Below are positions 7,602 through 16,923 of a DNA stretch of 33,119 nucleotides, one piece after another; position 1 is the first letter of the stretch, and every line of letters starts with the position of its first letter. The position numbers and the translations under genes are program-made. Source of the stretch: Hungateiclostridiaceae bacterium UBA1305 (GTDB taxonomy: Bacteria; Bacillota; Clostridia; Acetivibrionales; DTU013); NCBI GenBank assembly GCA_002307275.1, contig DBTX01000088.1:1-33119 (forward strand). Reading direction: 5' to 3'. The notes under the pieces were generated by a model. It had not been told where the DNA came from, searched no databases, and was given only the letters and a program-made list of their open reading frames with translations.

Positions 7602-7630
7602 TTGTATTAGCCTAACTGCTGTTATATAAT
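7602..7630 (+). promoter_or_regulatory. Promoter of the DUF47-pit operon
   Basis: TTGTAT (7602-7607), a 17-nt spacer and a perfect TATAAT (7625-7630), 55 nt before the first ATG. Geometry fits the housekeeping sigma factor. Confidence 0.65.
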
Positions 7631-7685
7631 TTTTGGGGGAATAGAAAATAATGTAGGATACTTTGTAAGAAAAGGGGAACTGATT

Positions 7686-8309
7686 ATGTTCAGGATGACT
7701 GCAAAAGAAGCGCTATTTTTTGATTTGTTTACAGATACAGCGACCGATACCTGCAAGGCTGCCAAAATGCTTGAAGAACTGATGAGAAATTTTACCGATG
7801 TTCCTGAAAAGGTAAGAGCGATTGAGGAAATCGAGCATAAGTGCGACGGACATGTACATAAGATGCTTGAACACCTCAACCGCTCTTTTGTTACTCCGAT
7901 TGACAGAGAGGATATCTATCTGATTGCCAAGGAACTTGACAATATTACAGATGACATAGAATCAACCGCACACAGATTCAAAATGTTCAATGTGACAAAT
8001 ATGAGGCCGGATGCATTAAAACTGGCAAAAATGATTATTGATTGCACAGAGGAACTGATGGGCGTCATGTCCGAGCTAAAAAACATGAAGACCAGCAAAG
8101 TACTCAGGGATAGGATTATTGAAGTAAACAGGATCGAGGATGCAGGCGATGAAATTTTCAGAAGTGCGATGCAGAGTCTGTTTGTCAACGAGGATGATGC
8201 TCTTGAGGTTATAAAATGGAAAGAAATATATGAATATCTTGAAAACACCCTTGATGCCTGTGAGGATGTGGCTAACATTATAGAAGGGGTAGTAATGAAG
8301 CATGCCTAA
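7686..8309 (+). CDS. DUF47 / PhoU-like phosphate transport accessory protein
   Basis: A 207-residue, all-helical cytosolic protein of the DUF47 (TIGR00153) family, related to PhoU. It begins MFRMTAKEALFFDLF and carries the repeated helical pattern around EIEHKCDGHVHKMLEHLNRSFVTPIDREDIY, typical of the metal-binding E/D-x-x-D helices in PhoU-like folds. Members are almost always encoded next to PiT permeases and are thought to modulate them. That holds here: its stop overlaps the pit start by 8 nt, so translation is probably coupled. AAGGGG (7672-7677) gives a good ribosome site 8 nt before the ATG. Residues LENTLDACEDVANIIEGVVMKHA close the protein as in full-length homologues. Confidence 0.9.
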   Translation: MFRMTAKEALFFDLFTDTATDTCKAAKMLEELMRNFTDVPEKVRAIEEIEHKCDGHVHKMLEHLNRSFVTPIDREDIYLIAKELDNITDDIESTAHRFKMFNVTNMRPDALKLAKMIIDCTEELMGVMSELKNMKTSKVLRDRIIEVNRIEDAGDEIFRSAMQSLFVNEDDALEVIKWKEIYEYLENTLDACEDVANIIEGVVMKHA

Positions 8310-9303
8310 TATTTCACTGGTACTTATCGCAGTTGTAGTTCTAGCATTGACTTTTGACTTTATCAATGGTTTTCATGATACAGCCAATTCCATAGCCACC
8401 TCCGTTTCTACAAGAGTGCTGACACCTCGGATAGCAATAATCATGGCGGCAGTTCTAAACTTAGCAGGGGCACTTGTCAGCGAAAATGTTGCAAGAACCA
8501 TATCAAAGGGCCTAGTTAACGGTACGCTGGAACAGTATGTCATTATCGCCGCTTTAATCGCATCTATTTTGTGGGATTTGCTGACTTGGTATCTCGGTAT
8601 TCCGAGCAGTTCCTCACACGCTCTGATTGGCGCCCTTGTGGGTGCATCCATTGCATTTGCAGGGGGATTCGACAAGATTATTTGGAAGGGTGTGTGGGAT
8701 AAGGTTGTGATTCCGCTGATTACTTCGCCTATTATTGGCTTTTTCTTCGGATATCTTGTCATGACATTGATTTATTTCCTTGCGAAAAATGCATCTCAAA
8801 GGGATGTTAACAAAGTATTTTCAAAGCTGCAGATCGTGTCTGCCGCGATCATGTCCTATGCACACGGAAATAATGATGCACAGAAATCCATGGGTATTAT
8901 TACACTGGCTTTGGTTAGTGCAGGGTTATGGAGCGCAGATGCAGGTATTCCGATCGAAGTCAAGATCGCATGCGCGCTTGCCATGGCCGCCGGTACCTCA
9001 ATTGGCGGCTGGCGCATTATTAAGACGATGGGCATGAACATGATCAAGCTTCAGCCTGTAGGAGGCTTTGCAGCGGAGACTTCAGCAGCGGCGGTAATAT
9101 TATCCGCGACCGCGATAGGGGCGCCTGTCAGCACGACTCATGTCATATCTTCAGCAATTATGGGCGTCGGTGCATCCAAAAGGCTTTCAGCGGTCAGATG
9201 GGCGCTTGCCCGGAGCATCGTATTCGCATGGATATTCACCATCCCGGTTGCGGCTATTCTTGGAGCGCTGATTACACTTGTTATCAAAGCTGTTTTCCTA
9301 TAA
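8302..9303 (+). CDS. pit: PiT-family inorganic phosphate permease
   Basis: A 333-residue polytopic membrane protein of the PiT (PF01384) family, which moves metal-phosphate with protons or sodium. The duplicated family signature is visible: GFHDTANSIATSVSTRVLTP near residue 20 and AHGNNDAQKSMGII near residue 190. Strongly hydrophobic helices fill the rest, and the C-terminus ends in a helix (FAWIFTIPVAAILGALITLV). It is shorter than the E. coli PitA but normal for Firmicutes. It overlaps the DUF47 gene and is followed by a terminator at 9356. Low-affinity phosphate uptake is the likely role; sulfate or other anions cannot be excluded from sequence. Confidence 0.92.
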   Translation: MPNISLVLIAVVVLALTFDFINGFHDTANSIATSVSTRVLTPRIAIIMAAVLNLAGALVSENVARTISKGLVNGTLEQYVIIAALIASILWDLLTWYLGIPSSSSHALIGALVGASIAFAGGFDKIIWKGVWDKVVIPLITSPIIGFFFGYLVMTLIYFLAKNASQRDVNKVFSKLQIVSAAIMSYAHGNNDAQKSMGIITLALVSAGLWSADAGIPIEVKIACALAMAAGTSIGGWRIIKTMGMNMIKLQPVGGFAAETSAAAVILSATAIGAPVSTTHVISSAIMGVGASKRLSAVRWALARSIVFAWIFTIPVAAILGALITLVIKAVFL

Positions 9304-9355
9304 ATAATACTATTATGAACTTGTTTTTGCGGCTAATATATATACATCTACATAT

Positions 9356-9387
9356 AAAACTCTACACTTAGTGTGAAGAGTTTTATT
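9356..9387 (+). terminator. Terminator after pit
   Basis: AAAACTCTACAC pairs with GTGTGAAGAGTTTT around a TTA loop with a small internal mismatch, followed by TTTTATTTAT. It lies 52 nt after the pit stop. Confidence 0.75.
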
Positions 9388-9449
9388 TATTCATACTATG
9401 GAAATTGCATGATTATGGACTTTATAGGCTTGCTTTTCAAGTAGACCCT

Positions 9450-9472
9450 AAGTATAATACTGTGTTATACTT
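9450..9472. promoter_or_regulatory. Operator-like palindrome upstream of clpE
   Basis: AAGTATAA (9450-9457) and TTATACTT (9465-9472) are perfect inverted 8-mers with a 7-nt centre. No T-run follows. It lies about 50 nt upstream of a TATAAT (9524-9529) that has no clear -35. This does not match the CtsR heptad repeat (GGTCAAA) usual for clp genes, so another regulator or cruciform is implied. Confidence 0.4.
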
Positions 9473-9588
9473 ATTGAAATGGTTTAATGTGTTCCAATAC
9501 AAACATATTCGGCAGGACACGCGTATAATAATTGTGACTAAGAGGCTTTATATATGATTTTAACATCAGCGGAAGGAGTTGATTGACT

Positions 9589-11913
9589 GTGATGATGTGC
9601 TCGATTTGCAAGGAAAATTATGCAGTAGTTTTTATAACCAAATTTGTAGATGGTAAGCAGAACCAGGAAGGGCTTTGTTTATCCTGTGCGAAAAAGCAGG
9701 GTATCCAGCCTGTCAACCAATTGATAGAACAAACCGGCATGTCCGAGGAGGATATTGATAATCTGAACAAGCAGATGGGGAATCTGTTTGACAATATCGA
9801 TATGGATCTTGGAAATTCCGAACAACCTACTGGCATCGAACCGGCAAACAACAATAAGGCGAATCCCATTTTTAATTTTATCAACCGTGCATTCCCTAAA
9901 AACGAAGAAACAGGTGAGCCCGCTGATAATCAAAGGGACGTTTTCGATGACAAGGACAATAAAAACGGGACCAGAACCAAGACGCAGGAAAAGAAGAGCC
10001 TCAAAAAGAAGAAGTACCTTGACATGTACGGTACAAATCTTACAGACATGGCACGTGAAGACAAGATTGACAGGGTCATAGGCCGTAACAGGGAAATTGA
10101 CAGGGTGGTTCAGATCCTTAACAGAAGGGGTAAAAACAATCCTGTGCTTGTTGGAGAACCAGGTGTAGGCAAAACTGCCATTGCAGAAGGACTTGCAGTC
10201 AGGATCATCAAGCGCCAGGTACCTGCAAAGCTGTTCAATTCCGAGATCTATCTGCTGGATATGACGGGCATTGTGGCGGGTACGCAGTTCAGAGGCCAGT
10301 TTGAAAGCCGCATGAAAGGGATCATTGAAGAAGCGAAGGCTTTGGGAAATGTTATATTGGTCATTGATGAACTTCACAATATCATGGGAGCCGGGGAAGC
10401 CGAGGGTGCCATGAATGCCGCGAATATTCTCAAACCTGCGCTTTCAAGGGGAGAGATACAGGTTATCGGAGCTACGACCCTGACCGAATACCGTAAACAT
10501 ATTGAAAAGGATTCTGCGCTCGAGAGAAGATTTCAACCCGTCATAGTGGATGAACCTTCTATTGAAGAATCGATTGAGATATTGAAGGGTATCAGGGATT
10601 ATTATGAGAAATATCACAGGGTGAAGATTTCTGATGAGGTCATTGAGGCAGCGGTCAAACTATCTGAAAGATATATCACCGACAGATTCCTGCCGGACAA
10701 GGCGATCGATGTCATTGATGAAGCCGGTTCGAGAGTGAATCTGAAGAATACCGGGCTTGTAGAGCTTGAAGCGTTAAAAGATGAACTCAGGAAGGTGCAG
10801 GAAGAAAAGGAATATGCCATTTCTGCAGATTCCATAGAGGATTATCAAAAGGCGGCGGACCTCAAGGTGCGTGAATGCAAGCTGCTGCAAAGGATCAGGG
10901 ATTTTGAGGAACGCAACAAGGAAGATGTGCTGACCGTTGACGATGTTGCGTATATTATAGAAATATGGACAAAAATTCCGGTACAGAAGCTGACGGAGAT
11001 TGAGACAGTCAAGCTGATGAACCTTGAAGAAAGACTGCATAAAAGGGTTATCGGACAACATGAAGCCGTCAGAAGCATCGCAAAAGCCATCAGGCGAAAC
11101 AGGGCAGGCTTCAGAAAGAAAAAGAAACCGTCCTCCTTCATTTTTGTCGGTCCTACAGGTGTAGGTAAAACTGAGCTGGTCAGGGCACTTGCGGTAGAAC
11201 TTTTTGAGACGGAAGAAGCATTGATCAGACTGGATATGTCCGAATACATGGAAAAGCATACGGTTTCCAAATTGATCGGTTCACCGCCTGGTTATATTGG
11301 ATATGACGATGGCGGACAACTTACTGAAAAGGTTAGAAGAAAGCCATTTTCAGTTATTTTGATGGATGAGATCGAAAAAGCGCATCCCGACGTCTTCAAC
11401 ATGCTGCTTCAGATATTCGAGGATGGCAGATTGACAGACAGCCATGGCCGCGTGGTCAATTTTGAAAATACAATCATCGTAATGACGTCAAATGCAGGAA
11501 CTACGCTTAAGTCAAACGGAATCGGCTTTGCAAATGACGGCTACAAAGCTCTTGAAAGCAAGGTCAGGGATGTATTGAAGGAAACCTTCAGACCTGAATT
11601 CCTGAACAGACTTGACGAAACGATCGTATTTACCGAATTGAGCAAGGACGAACTCAAGCAAATCATCACGCTGATGTTTGAAGAGGTGAGTTCAGAAGCG
11701 CTGCAAAAGGGACTTTCACTCAGCTTTACAGATGCTGCCGCCGATTTTATTCTGGAAAAGGGTTATGACCAGAAGTATGGCGCACGCCCCCTGAGAAGGA
11801 CGATCCAGAAGTATATTGAGGATGAATTGACGGAACAGTTCCTGCAGGGCGGATTAAAACCCGGAAGCAATATAACTGTAGATGTGACGGATGGAGCAAT
11901 AATTTTTAGATAA
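9589..11913 (+). CDS. clpE: ClpE-type AAA+ ATPase with N-terminal zinc finger
   Basis: A 774-residue Hsp100 unfoldase. The N-terminus lacks Clp_N repeats and instead has a treble-clef-like zinc finger (CSIC near residue 4, CLSC about 30 residues later), the mark of ClpE. A charged linker leads to D1 (Walker A GEPGVGKT with K195; Walker B VILVIDELHN), a UVR-like coiled coil (DYQKAADLKVRE), then D2 (GPTGVGKTE with K527; ILMDEIEKAHPD) and the C-terminal ARPLRRTIQKYIEDEL. It would feed damaged proteins to ClpP. Start choice: AGGAG (9574-9578) is 10 nt from GTG 9589, but only 4 nt from a TTG at 9583; ATG 9592 is also possible. No ctsR, mcsA or mcsB is nearby and no CtsR box is seen. Confidence 0.93.
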   Translation: MMMCSICKENYAVVFITKFVDGKQNQEGLCLSCAKKQGIQPVNQLIEQTGMSEEDIDNLNKQMGNLFDNIDMDLGNSEQPTGIEPANNNKANPIFNFINRAFPKNEETGEPADNQRDVFDDKDNKNGTRTKTQEKKSLKKKKYLDMYGTNLTDMAREDKIDRVIGRNREIDRVVQILNRRGKNNPVLVGEPGVGKTAIAEGLAVRIIKRQVPAKLFNSEIYLLDMTGIVAGTQFRGQFESRMKGIIEEAKALGNVILVIDELHNIMGAGEAEGAMNAANILKPALSRGEIQVIGATTLTEYRKHIEKDSALERRFQPVIVDEPSIEESIEILKGIRDYYEKYHRVKISDEVIEAAVKLSERYITDRFLPDKAIDVIDEAGSRVNLKNTGLVELEALKDELRKVQEEKEYAISADSIEDYQKAADLKVRECKLLQRIRDFEERNKEDVLTVDDVAYIIEIWTKIPVQKLTEIETVKLMNLEERLHKRVIGQHEAVRSIAKAIRRNRAGFRKKKKPSSFIFVGPTGVGKTELVRALAVELFETEEALIRLDMSEYMEKHTVSKLIGSPPGYIGYDDGGQLTEKVRRKPFSVILMDEIEKAHPDVFNMLLQIFEDGRLTDSHGRVVNFENTIIVMTSNAGTTLKSNGIGFANDGYKALESKVRDVLKETFRPEFLNRLDETIVFTELSKDELKQIITLMFEEVSSEALQKGLSLSFTDAAADFILEKGYDQKYGARPLRRTIQKYIEDELTEQFLQGGLKPGSNITVDVTDGAIIFR

Positions 11914-11971
11914 AGATAACAGGCTTTTACAACTTATTACACGTCTGCAATGACATTCTATTGAATTAGAC

Positions 11972-12005
11972 AAGAAAACCGGTTAATAGCCGGTTTTCTT
12001 TTTTG
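11972..12005 (+). terminator. Terminator after clpE
   Basis: A perfect 11-bp stem (AAGAAAACCGG 11972-11982 with CCGGTTTTCTT 11990-12000), a 7-nt loop and a following T-run. Confidence 0.92.
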
Positions 12006-12123
12006 TTTCTATGTTATATAATCGATATATAGTTTTAGTTCTTTTTGCAGAAATGTATTTCTTCGGCTGTATTAGACAATTTTGTAGCATTAATAAATAC
12101 TTTTTTGCGAAGGAGTTGAAAAA

Positions 12124-13437
12124 GTGCGTAAATACAGAATATTCCATGATGCTCTGCTCATTTTATTAATATTGTTCATATCATCTGCCTGTTCACATAC
12201 TGCTGTAAAAAAAGTACCAGAGGTAACTACCACAATTGACAACAGCAGTCCCAAAACGGAACTCAGGTTCATAAGCAGCTGGGGCGGTGTGGATAGTAAG
12301 GCGGAATCCTTGAAAAACGTACTGAACCAGTTTGTAAAAGATAATCCTGATATCAATGTAATTAATGAATCTCTTTTTGGGGAGGATTTTCTACCTAAAA
12401 TCAAAACGGATTTCGCATCGGGAAATGATCCTGATGTTTTTGGACTATGGCCGGGCTCTGATATTAACGCACTTGTAAAAGCAAACAAGGTTGCGGATCT
12501 GACAAGCCTACTGGATAATAATCCCGCATGGAAGCAAAGTTTTAATCCCGATATGTGGGACTATACGACACAAAATAATAGAATCTATGGGCTTCCGGTA
12601 GAAGTAATATTCGAGTGCATGTTCATCAACAGGGACTTATTCACCAAATACAGCATACCTGTACCTCAGGATTTTGAAGGACTCAAGTCGGCCGTTCTGA
12701 GATTCAGGGCACATGCTGTCGTGCCGATCGCTTTCAATACATACAGTGAAGGCACCTATTTGTATCAAAACCTTGTTGCGGTCATCGGCGGTAAGGAGGA
12801 TACGGAATATCCGTTCAGCGAAGGTAATGTCAAGCCCTGTTATGTCACTGCCATGCGCTATGTAAAGGAGCTTTACGATATGGGCGCTTTCCCTCAGGAC
12901 TGCTTTACCATGACCAACAATGAAAGAAATATTCTTTTTAAGGAAAAGAAAGCGGCTATGATTATCCAGGGATCATGGTTCATCGGTGACTTTGAGGCGG
13001 ATGACGATACGATTGATATCATCCCCGTACCCTATATAAAAGGGTATAAGGGACCGGAGGGGGCGATGGTTTACGGACTTGGCGGCGGTTCCTTCCATAT
13101 GAGCGCCGCTGCTGAAGATGACCCGGTAAAACTGGATGCCTCGATAAGATTGCTCAGGAAGCTGACATCATCTGAAACTGCTGCGATGTTTGCTTCAGAG
13201 ACAGGCATGATCAGTAATGTCAACATAGACAGCTACAACATTCATTATAGAGATCTGACGATAAAAGGGAAGAAGATGCTGGAAGAGTCAAAGCTGCTTG
13301 TCGGTCCTGCTGATTCTTTCGTTGACAGGTCTTCGTGGGAGACAGATATCTCGGCGCAATTCCCATATTTTTTAGCAGGAAAGACAAGTGCTGCGGACGT
13401 CTGGTCCAAAGCGATAGAGCATGGTATTATTCCTTGA
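12124..13437 (+). CDS. cuaD: Sensor-type sugar-binding lipoprotein (CuaD-like)
   Basis: A 437-residue family 1 extracellular solute-binding protein. GTG start at 12124 with GAAGGAG 8 nt upstream. The signal peptide (RKYRIFHDALLILLILFI) ends in SSAC, giving a probable lipid-anchored C23, so it sits outside the membrane. Mature-part features include WGGVDSKAESLKNVLNQF and the hinge-type WPGSDINALVKANKVADL. It is encoded 25 nt before a YesM-type kinase rather than beside permeases. In the R. cellulolyticum cua cluster, as I recall it, the equivalent protein (CuaD) passes a cellodextrin signal to the kinase. That makes a sensing role more likely than transport. Ligand identity is inferred from context only. 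Confidence 0.82.
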   Translation: MRKYRIFHDALLILLILFISSACSHTAVKKVPEVTTTIDNSSPKTELRFISSWGGVDSKAESLKNVLNQFVKDNPDINVINESLFGEDFLPKIKTDFASGNDPDVFGLWPGSDINALVKANKVADLTSLLDNNPAWKQSFNPDMWDYTTQNNRIYGLPVEVIFECMFINRDLFTKYSIPVPQDFEGLKSAVLRFRAHAVVPIAFNTYSEGTYLYQNLVAVIGGKEDTEYPFSEGNVKPCYVTAMRYVKELYDMGAFPQDCFTMTNNERNILFKEKKAAMIIQGSWFIGDFEADDDTIDIIPVPYIKGYKGPEGAMVYGLGGGSFHMSAAAEDDPVKLDASIRLLRKLTSSETAAMFASETGMISNVNIDSYNIHYRDLTIKGKKMLEESKLLVGPADSFVDRSSWETDISAQFPYFLAGKTSAADVWSKAIEHGIIP

Positions 13438-13462
13438 AAAAATTTTTTACAGGGGCAAACCA

Positions 13463-15298
13463 ATGAAGCGTTCATCTATTGGACTTCTCAAATTTTACAG
13501 AAACCTTCCGATCAGAAACAAGCTGGTTCTGGTGCTGTACATCCAGATACTCATACCACTTGTGCTCGTGGGCTATTTAAGCTATAAAAATTCGGAGAGT
13601 ATTATACTGGAAAAATCAACGGATTATTCCAGGGATATCCTGAACATGATCCAATTAAGACTGAATGATTACATAGACAACCTCACTGTCATTTCGCAGG
13701 ATCTTCTTTATGAAAATAAAATATATGATGTACTCAATACAACTCAAAACCCGGATGACCCACTAAGCCGCTTCGAGTATGAGAACACGGTCAACAGCCA
13801 TTTAAAGATGGTTGTAATCTCAAGGAACGAAATAAGGGCAATATGCATTTATGATAATAACGGTAAAACCTATTATGCTGATGATAACAGCAGGGCTGCA
13901 AAATCAAAGGATGAGGTACCTTATCAGGATATGTTGAGAGTAGCCAGGATGCGCAAGGGGAAACCTGCAATATTCCTTGTTTCAAAAGATAGAAAAGTAC
14001 AGGATATTTATATGGTCAGGCTGATCAATGACCGGGATAGCTTCACTGAACTCGGCCTTATGGTCATACATGTTAAGAAGGAAGTCCTTGATCAGGTATA
14101 TCAGGGACTTACAGGCAATCTTCAGAACATTGTGATCCTGGCAGCGGACAACGGACTGATTGCCAGCAGGGATAACAGTGATACGACTACTCTTTCAGAT
14201 GTGATGGTCGATAATTTAAGCGGCGATATGGGTGATAAAATTGATTCAAAAGCAGGTGTATTCGTTTCGTACCTGACACTGAAAAACATTGGCTGGAAAA
14301 TCGTTGCTTACGTGTCAATTGACCAGCTATATAAGGATGCATATACGCTGCGGCGAAACATCATTATGGTGTGTGTTGCCTGTGCATTGCTGCTGTCAGT
14401 CATTACTGCCGTTATCGCCCTGGATTTTGTAAATCCGATTAATAAATTGGTCAAAGGAATGAAAAAGGTGCAGGCCGGCGAAGGTAACGTATATGTACAG
14501 GTAGACAGGGAAGACGAACTGGGCTTTCTCAATAAGGCTTTTAACGAAATGTCCGGTGAAATACACCATCTCGTCAATTGGGTGTACAGAGAGCAGCTCA
14601 CACGCAAGGAGGCAGAGCTAAAGGCTTTACAGTCGCAAATCAATCCGCATTTTCTCTTTAATACGCTGGAGGCCATCAACTGGATGGCCCAACTCCACAA
14701 TGTCCCTGAAATAAGCAGTACGGTATCCGATTTGTCCGATCTGATGGAAGCGAGTATTGGCAGAGATGACCGACTGATTTCCATAGCAGAGGAATTTAGA
14801 TACGCGGACAAATATATTTCTCTGCAAAAGAGAAGATTTGGTGATAGAATCGAATTAATAAAAGATGTCCATGAAGAGGTAGTAGAGGTTAAGATTCCCA
14901 GACTGTTAATCCAGCCTCTCATTGAAAATGCTGTATATCATGGCATTGAAAGGATACGGGGTAAAGGTATCGTGAAACTGAATGCATTTAAAACTGAAGA
15001 TAAAGTTTCTATAGAGGTTATTGACAATGGCGCCGGTATGAACCGCGATGAACTCGAACAGTTGAACGACAGGTTATCAATGGATAATGACACCTATTTC
15101 AAAAAGCTTGGTGAAAAAAAGAGCGGAAGCATTGGAATAGAGAATGTAAATAGAAGAATCAAGCTGTTTTATGGAGAAAATTACGGTCTTACTATTGAGA
15201 GTGAGGAAGGAAATTATACCAGAGCTGTAGTTACGGTACCATGTGACATAAACACCGGCAGGGAGGGTTTCTATGTTCAAAGTGTTGATAATAGATGA
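13463..15298 (+). CDS. cuaS: YesM-type sensor histidine kinase (CuaS-like)
   Basis: A 611-residue membrane kinase. Residues about 21-40 form TM1 (LVLVLYIQILIPLVLVGYL), about 45-295 an extracellular Cache-like sensor, about 299-322 TM2, then a HAMP linker. The His_kinase domain has QSQINPHFLFNTLEAINW with phospho-accepting H396. The ATPase domain has the N-box IQPLIENAVYHG, DNGAGM and the G-box GSIGIENVNRR. The ATG at 13463 has AGGGG 7 nt upstream and is preferred to an ATG at 13421 that overlaps the previous gene without a ribosome site. The 3' end overlaps the regulator gene by 26 nt, so the pair is translationally coupled. With the preceding lipoprotein this forms a three-component sensor for cellulose breakdown products. 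Confidence 0.9.
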   Translation: MKRSSIGLLKFYRNLPIRNKLVLVLYIQILIPLVLVGYLSYKNSESIILEKSTDYSRDILNMIQLRLNDYIDNLTVISQDLLYENKIYDVLNTTQNPDDPLSRFEYENTVNSHLKMVVISRNEIRAICIYDNNGKTYYADDNSRAAKSKDEVPYQDMLRVARMRKGKPAIFLVSKDRKVQDIYMVRLINDRDSFTELGLMVIHVKKEVLDQVYQGLTGNLQNIVILAADNGLIASRDNSDTTTLSDVMVDNLSGDMGDKIDSKAGVFVSYLTLKNIGWKIVAYVSIDQLYKDAYTLRRNIIMVCVACALLLSVITAVIALDFVNPINKLVKGMKKVQAGEGNVYVQVDREDELGFLNKAFNEMSGEIHHLVNWVYREQLTRKEAELKALQSQINPHFLFNTLEAINWMAQLHNVPEISSTVSDLSDLMEASIGRDDRLISIAEEFRYADKYISLQKRRFGDRIELIKDVHEEVVEVKIPRLLIQPLIENAVYHGIERIRGKGIVKLNAFKTEDKVSIEVIDNGAGMNRDELEQLNDRLSMDNDTYFKKLGEKKSGSIGIENVNRRIKLFYGENYGLTIESEEGNYTRAVVTVPCDINTGREGFYVQSVDNR

Positions 15299-16889
15299 TG
15301 AACCGATTATAAGAAGAGGGCTAAAGAACATCATTAATTGGAAAAACTTTGGCTGCGAGGTCATTGGTGAGGCTGAGGACGGACAGGAGGGCGGAGAACT
15401 CATCCATAGATTCCTTCCGGATATTATCATTACCGATATCAGAATGCCCGAAATCGACGGCCTTACCATGATGCGCGATATCAGGAATGCCGTACCGGAC
15501 TGTAAGATCATCATCCTGACGGGACACCGTGACTTCGAATATGTGCATGAAGCGCTCAAACTCGGAGCGTTCGATTTTATACTCAAACCGTCTAAAATAG
15601 AAGAACTTACCGCAGTGATAGCAAGAGCCGTGAAAGAACTGAAATTCCAGAAGGACAGAACAGAAGAATTTCAGAAGCTTCAGGTGCTTTTCCAGCAGAA
15701 TATCCCCGTATTGCGTGAAAAGTTTCTTTATGACGTGATATACGAGATCAATACAAACGAAGAAGACATCCTTGGAAAGCTGGAGCTTTTCGGCATAGCA
15801 GCGAATGAATATTACATGCTCATCGTCCAGAATGATGCCGAAGACACTGAAAGCAAGGAAATTACCCAGTATGACAGGCATCTGTATCAGTTTGGGATCA
15901 TCAACACCTTCAGTGAAATATTCTCAGAGAATTTCAAGGTAATCAGCATCACGCTGAACAATTTGGGTATCGCGTTTCTCGTGATACCCTTGGACAGGGA
16001 GAATAATAATATAGAACTGGTAGATAAAAAATGCTCCTATCTTCAGGATATTATTCGAAACTGTTTCGGCTTCACCGTCACAATTGCGGTAAGCTCAAAT
16101 GGTACGGTACTCACAGAGCTGCCCATAAAATTCAGGGAGTGCAGGGAAGCGCTGGAACACAAATTTTATCTGGGGAGCAACTCTGTTATTTTTCACAGCG
16201 ACGTGAATACATTCTTCAAATATGATGACCATTCCCTGCTTGAGAAACTTCAGAAAGCATTAATGGAAGGGGTAAAGTCAGGGAATCTGCCTTCTGTTAC
16301 GGATCGCCTGAATGATATATTCAGCTATGTCAAGGGAACAGATCCTTTGGCAAGGGAATATATCAAGGACTTTTTCTGGAACACGATTTCCGCGATAAAC
16401 AATATTAGGATGTCACTGCCCTCGGCAGAGAATGATAAAAAGGTCGAATACAGGGAATTGAGCGGACTTTACGGGCTGATCGAGAAGTGCTCGAATGCCG
16501 ATGAACTCAATACAATGCTTGATGAAGCTGCCCGGAATGTAACCAGCAAAGTGAACAGCTACAACAACAAGAGTATAAAACTGATATTGCGCAAGGCCAT
16601 GGAATATCTGCAGCAGCATTATTTTGAGCAGGTGACTCTGAATGAAGTCGCCGAACATGCGTATGTCAGCACTTACTATATCAGCAGGATGTTTAAAAGA
16701 GAAATGGGTAAAAATTTCGTGGACTGTCTCAATGAAATCCGGGTGGAAAAGGCAAAGGAAATGTTGAAGGACGTTCGTTATAAAACATATGAGGTGGCCG
16801 AAAAGGTTGGTATTCCAGACGCTCACTACTTTTCAAGGCTTTTCAAAAAGTATGCCGGCATTACGCCGACTGAATTCCGTGAACAGTAA
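15273..16889 (+). CDS. cuaR: YesN-type response regulator, AraC family (CuaR-like)
   Basis: A 538-residue two-component regulator. The receiver domain is residues 1-120, with acidic pocket D8/D9, phospho-acceptor D55 in ITDIRMP and the KPSK lysine. A long middle region (about 130-420) precedes a double-HTH AraC domain (LRKAMEYLQQHYFEQVTLNEVAEHAYVS at its start, ending in YFSRLFKKYAGITPTEFR). GGGAGGG lies just before the ATG. AraC-type regulators activate from sites near -35 to -80. The two matching boxes at 16961-16983 and 18958-18980 fit this and are the best candidate binding sites. Partner kinase and lipoprotein are encoded immediately upstream. Confidence 0.91.
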   Translation: MFKVLIIDDEPIIRRGLKNIINWKNFGCEVIGEAEDGQEGGELIHRFLPDIIITDIRMPEIDGLTMMRDIRNAVPDCKIIILTGHRDFEYVHEALKLGAFDFILKPSKIEELTAVIARAVKELKFQKDRTEEFQKLQVLFQQNIPVLREKFLYDVIYEINTNEEDILGKLELFGIAANEYYMLIVQNDAEDTESKEITQYDRHLYQFGIINTFSEIFSENFKVISITLNNLGIAFLVIPLDRENNNIELVDKKCSYLQDIIRNCFGFTVTIAVSSNGTVLTELPIKFRECREALEHKFYLGSNSVIFHSDVNTFFKYDDHSLLEKLQKALMEGVKSGNLPSVTDRLNDIFSYVKGTDPLAREYIKDFFWNTISAINNIRMSLPSAENDKKVEYRELSGLYGLIEKCSNADELNTMLDEAARNVTSKVNSYNNKSIKLILRKAMEYLQQHYFEQVTLNEVAEHAYVSTYYISRMFKREMGKNFVDCLNEIRVEKAKEMLKDVRYKTYEVAEKVGIPDAHYFSRLFKKYAGITPTEFREQ

Positions 16890-16923
16890 AAATCTACTCC
16901 TCTTTCCAACGTGGATAATTTTG

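Larger units (their letters stand above)
7379..7685. other. Divergent intergenic region with phosphate-operon control elements
   Basis: This 307-bp gap separates the minus-strand small gene from the phosphate permease operon. It holds a 7-bp dyad (7544-7560, ACACTTG-TGA-CAAGTGT), a TGTTAA direct repeat (7580-7596) and a promoter for the rightward operon (7602-7630). No convincing promoter for the leftward gene was found, and no further ORF is supported. Confidence 0.6.

Noticed and set aside
9301..9588. CtsR operator before clpE
   Set aside because: No tandem GGTCAAA heptads found on either strand by eye.
11946..11962. TGCAATGACATTCTATT resembling the CuaR box
   Set aside because: It has one extra base, lies before the clpE terminator, and has no TATAACAT at 42 nt; likely chance.
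13421..13462. Earlier ATG for the sensor kinase
   Set aside because: No ribosome site and overlap with the lipoprotein gene; ATG 13463 has AGGGG at 7 nt.
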